DNA from: Phaeosaccion multiseriatum
Lineage: Eukaryota > Ochrophyta, other classes
NCBI GenBank assembly: GCA_965112735.1
Contig: OZ218962.1
Location: 1,426,001-1,490,000 of the forward strand
DNA: 64,000 bases
Reading direction: 5' to 3'
Shown here: positions 63,275-64,000 of the stretch, in pieces
Numbering within the stretch: position 1 is the stretch's first letter
Layout of the letters: every line of letters begins with the position of its first letter
Position numbers and translations under genes: made by a program
Notes under the pieces: model-generated
Told to the model about the DNA's origin: nothing
The model's database searches: none
What the model saw: only the letters and a program-made list of their open reading frames with translations

Positions 63275-64000
63275 ATGGCGCTCTCCGCAAAGGAGGAGGA
63301 GCGACTGCTGGACAAGTTCCGCCCCATTCTTCGGTTCGATGCAGTCGAAGAGCACTTCCCGCTGACGCCAGAGACCTTTGTGGAGCATGCAGACCTTTGG
63401 CGCAAAAGAAGGTGAGTTGTTCTTCACACTGCGAGAAGGATTTACGTCTTCTTCATGGGAAGGCTGGCTGGCCATACCTCTGGTCGGCTGGACGGCAAGG
63501 CCCTGACTGATCGAGAGACTGCCAAGCCCCTGACTGATGGAGAGAGACTGTTTCGCCTTGACACGATTGTCTTTCTGGCCTTGTGTTTGACGGAGACTTC
63601 GCCTCCCTTTCCCCACGTGCATCCCAGGAAGATCAAAGGGGAGGAGAAGGAAGAAGACACTGAATCAATAGACACTGATTCCTCCGCTGAACAACCGGGG
63701 AAGTACGAATGGGAGCTGGTGCCTCCTCCAGAGGGGTCGGGCAGCTGGACCCTGCCTGAGGTACTGTCGCAGCAGGACGAGAAGACGTTCAACTACAAGC
63801 TCAGGCCGCACGAGGATATTCGGTGTGGACAAGAGAGTGATATTGAGCAGGCCGAAGAGGCTAGTGAGAGGGCGCCGCCCTGCTTTGGCTGGGGGGCGAT
63901 GACGAATCCTTTTGTCGTGCATCCTTTGATCCGGCATAGTGGAAAGTTCGACAAGATTGTGGAACTCAAGTACGCCTTTCTGTACTCCTACAACGGTACC
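63275..64000 (+). CDS. Partial gene of unknown function, cut by window end
   Basis: Exons 63275-63411 and 63628 to beyond 64000; at least 170 residues. The start MALSAKEEERLLDKFRPILR is followed by FDAVEEHFPLTPETFVEHAD; exon 2 has an acidic linker, then KYEWELVPPP, SGSWTLPEVLSQQDEKTF, GWGAMTNPFVVHPLIRHSGK and VELKYAFLYSYNG at the edge. The pairing of an N-terminal FRPILRFD...FP motif with a later aromatic LYSYNG reminded me of VPS62/DUF946-type proteins, but this is weak and I do not assign it. The gene continues beyond the window. Confidence 0.7.

Noticed and set aside
1-64000. CRISPR array or operon organisation
   Set aside because: No spaced identical repeats were seen, and the genes are spliced, monocistronic and on both strands.

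Overview
This window is a piece of a compact, intron-rich eukaryotic nuclear genome. Every gene can be read only by joining exons across GT-AG introns, mostly 50-400 bp long, and gene borders are often only 20-550 bp apart. The gene set points to a photosynthetic stramenopile. There is an ordinary cytosolic and nuclear eukaryotic repertoire (eIF4A, RPS11, WDR12, NUP93, NOL11, tRNA-splicing endonuclease, PIG-V). At least two proteins start with a signal peptide followed by a Phe-containing region, as expected for a complex red plastid, and one of these carries PPR repeats. The density, about 2.7 kb per gene, fits a eustigmatophyte such as Nannochloropsis/Microchloropsis. That assignment is inference; no rRNA or plastid marker is present to settle it.

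I count 24 protein-coding genes, 23 complete and one cut by the right edge. Exon joins were checked by hand: the summed exon lengths of every complete model are divisible by three and read without an internal stop. Left to right: pyruvate kinase (+), WW/coiled-coil/poly-Glu protein (-), CaMKK-like kinase (+), NUP93 (+), RTX-type calcium-repeat membrane protein (+), GT64 glycosyltransferase (-), an unrecognised 864-aa protein (+), RPS11/uS17 (-), NEK-like kinase (+), SEN2-type tRNA endonuclease subunit (+), ankyrin protein (-), WDR12/YTM1 (+), a 1637-aa protein with about five divergent calponin-homology domains (-), eIF4A (-), ankyrin/poly-Gln protein (+), aspartyl/asparaginyl beta-hydroxylase (+), PIG-V mannosyltransferase (+), NDUFA9-like complex I subunit (+), KH-KH-SAM RNA-binding protein (-), GatB (+), NOL11 (-), SLC43-like MFS transporter (+), PDZ-PPR fusion (-), and a partial unknown gene (+).

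The genes do not form one pathway. Ribosome biogenesis and translation are well represented (RPS11, WDR12, NOL11, eIF4A, GatB, SEN2), but this looks like ordinary gene packing. Divergent pairs with very short shared upstream regions are common: 79 bp between GT64 and the 864-aa gene, 89 bp between the WW protein and CaMKK, and 120 bp between NOL11 and the transporter.

The non-genic space contains a family of short non-autonomous elements with terminal inverted repeats ending in CCCCTGAC (five copies, one with perfect 29-bp TIRs). Many introns contain microsatellites that look like reiterated splice-donor sequence. The most unusual genes are the RTX protein, in which two exons each encode exactly one nonapeptide repeat, the PDZ-PPR fusion, and the multi-CH protein. 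I saw no CRISPR array, rRNA or tRNA gene; small RNA genes could have been missed by eye.
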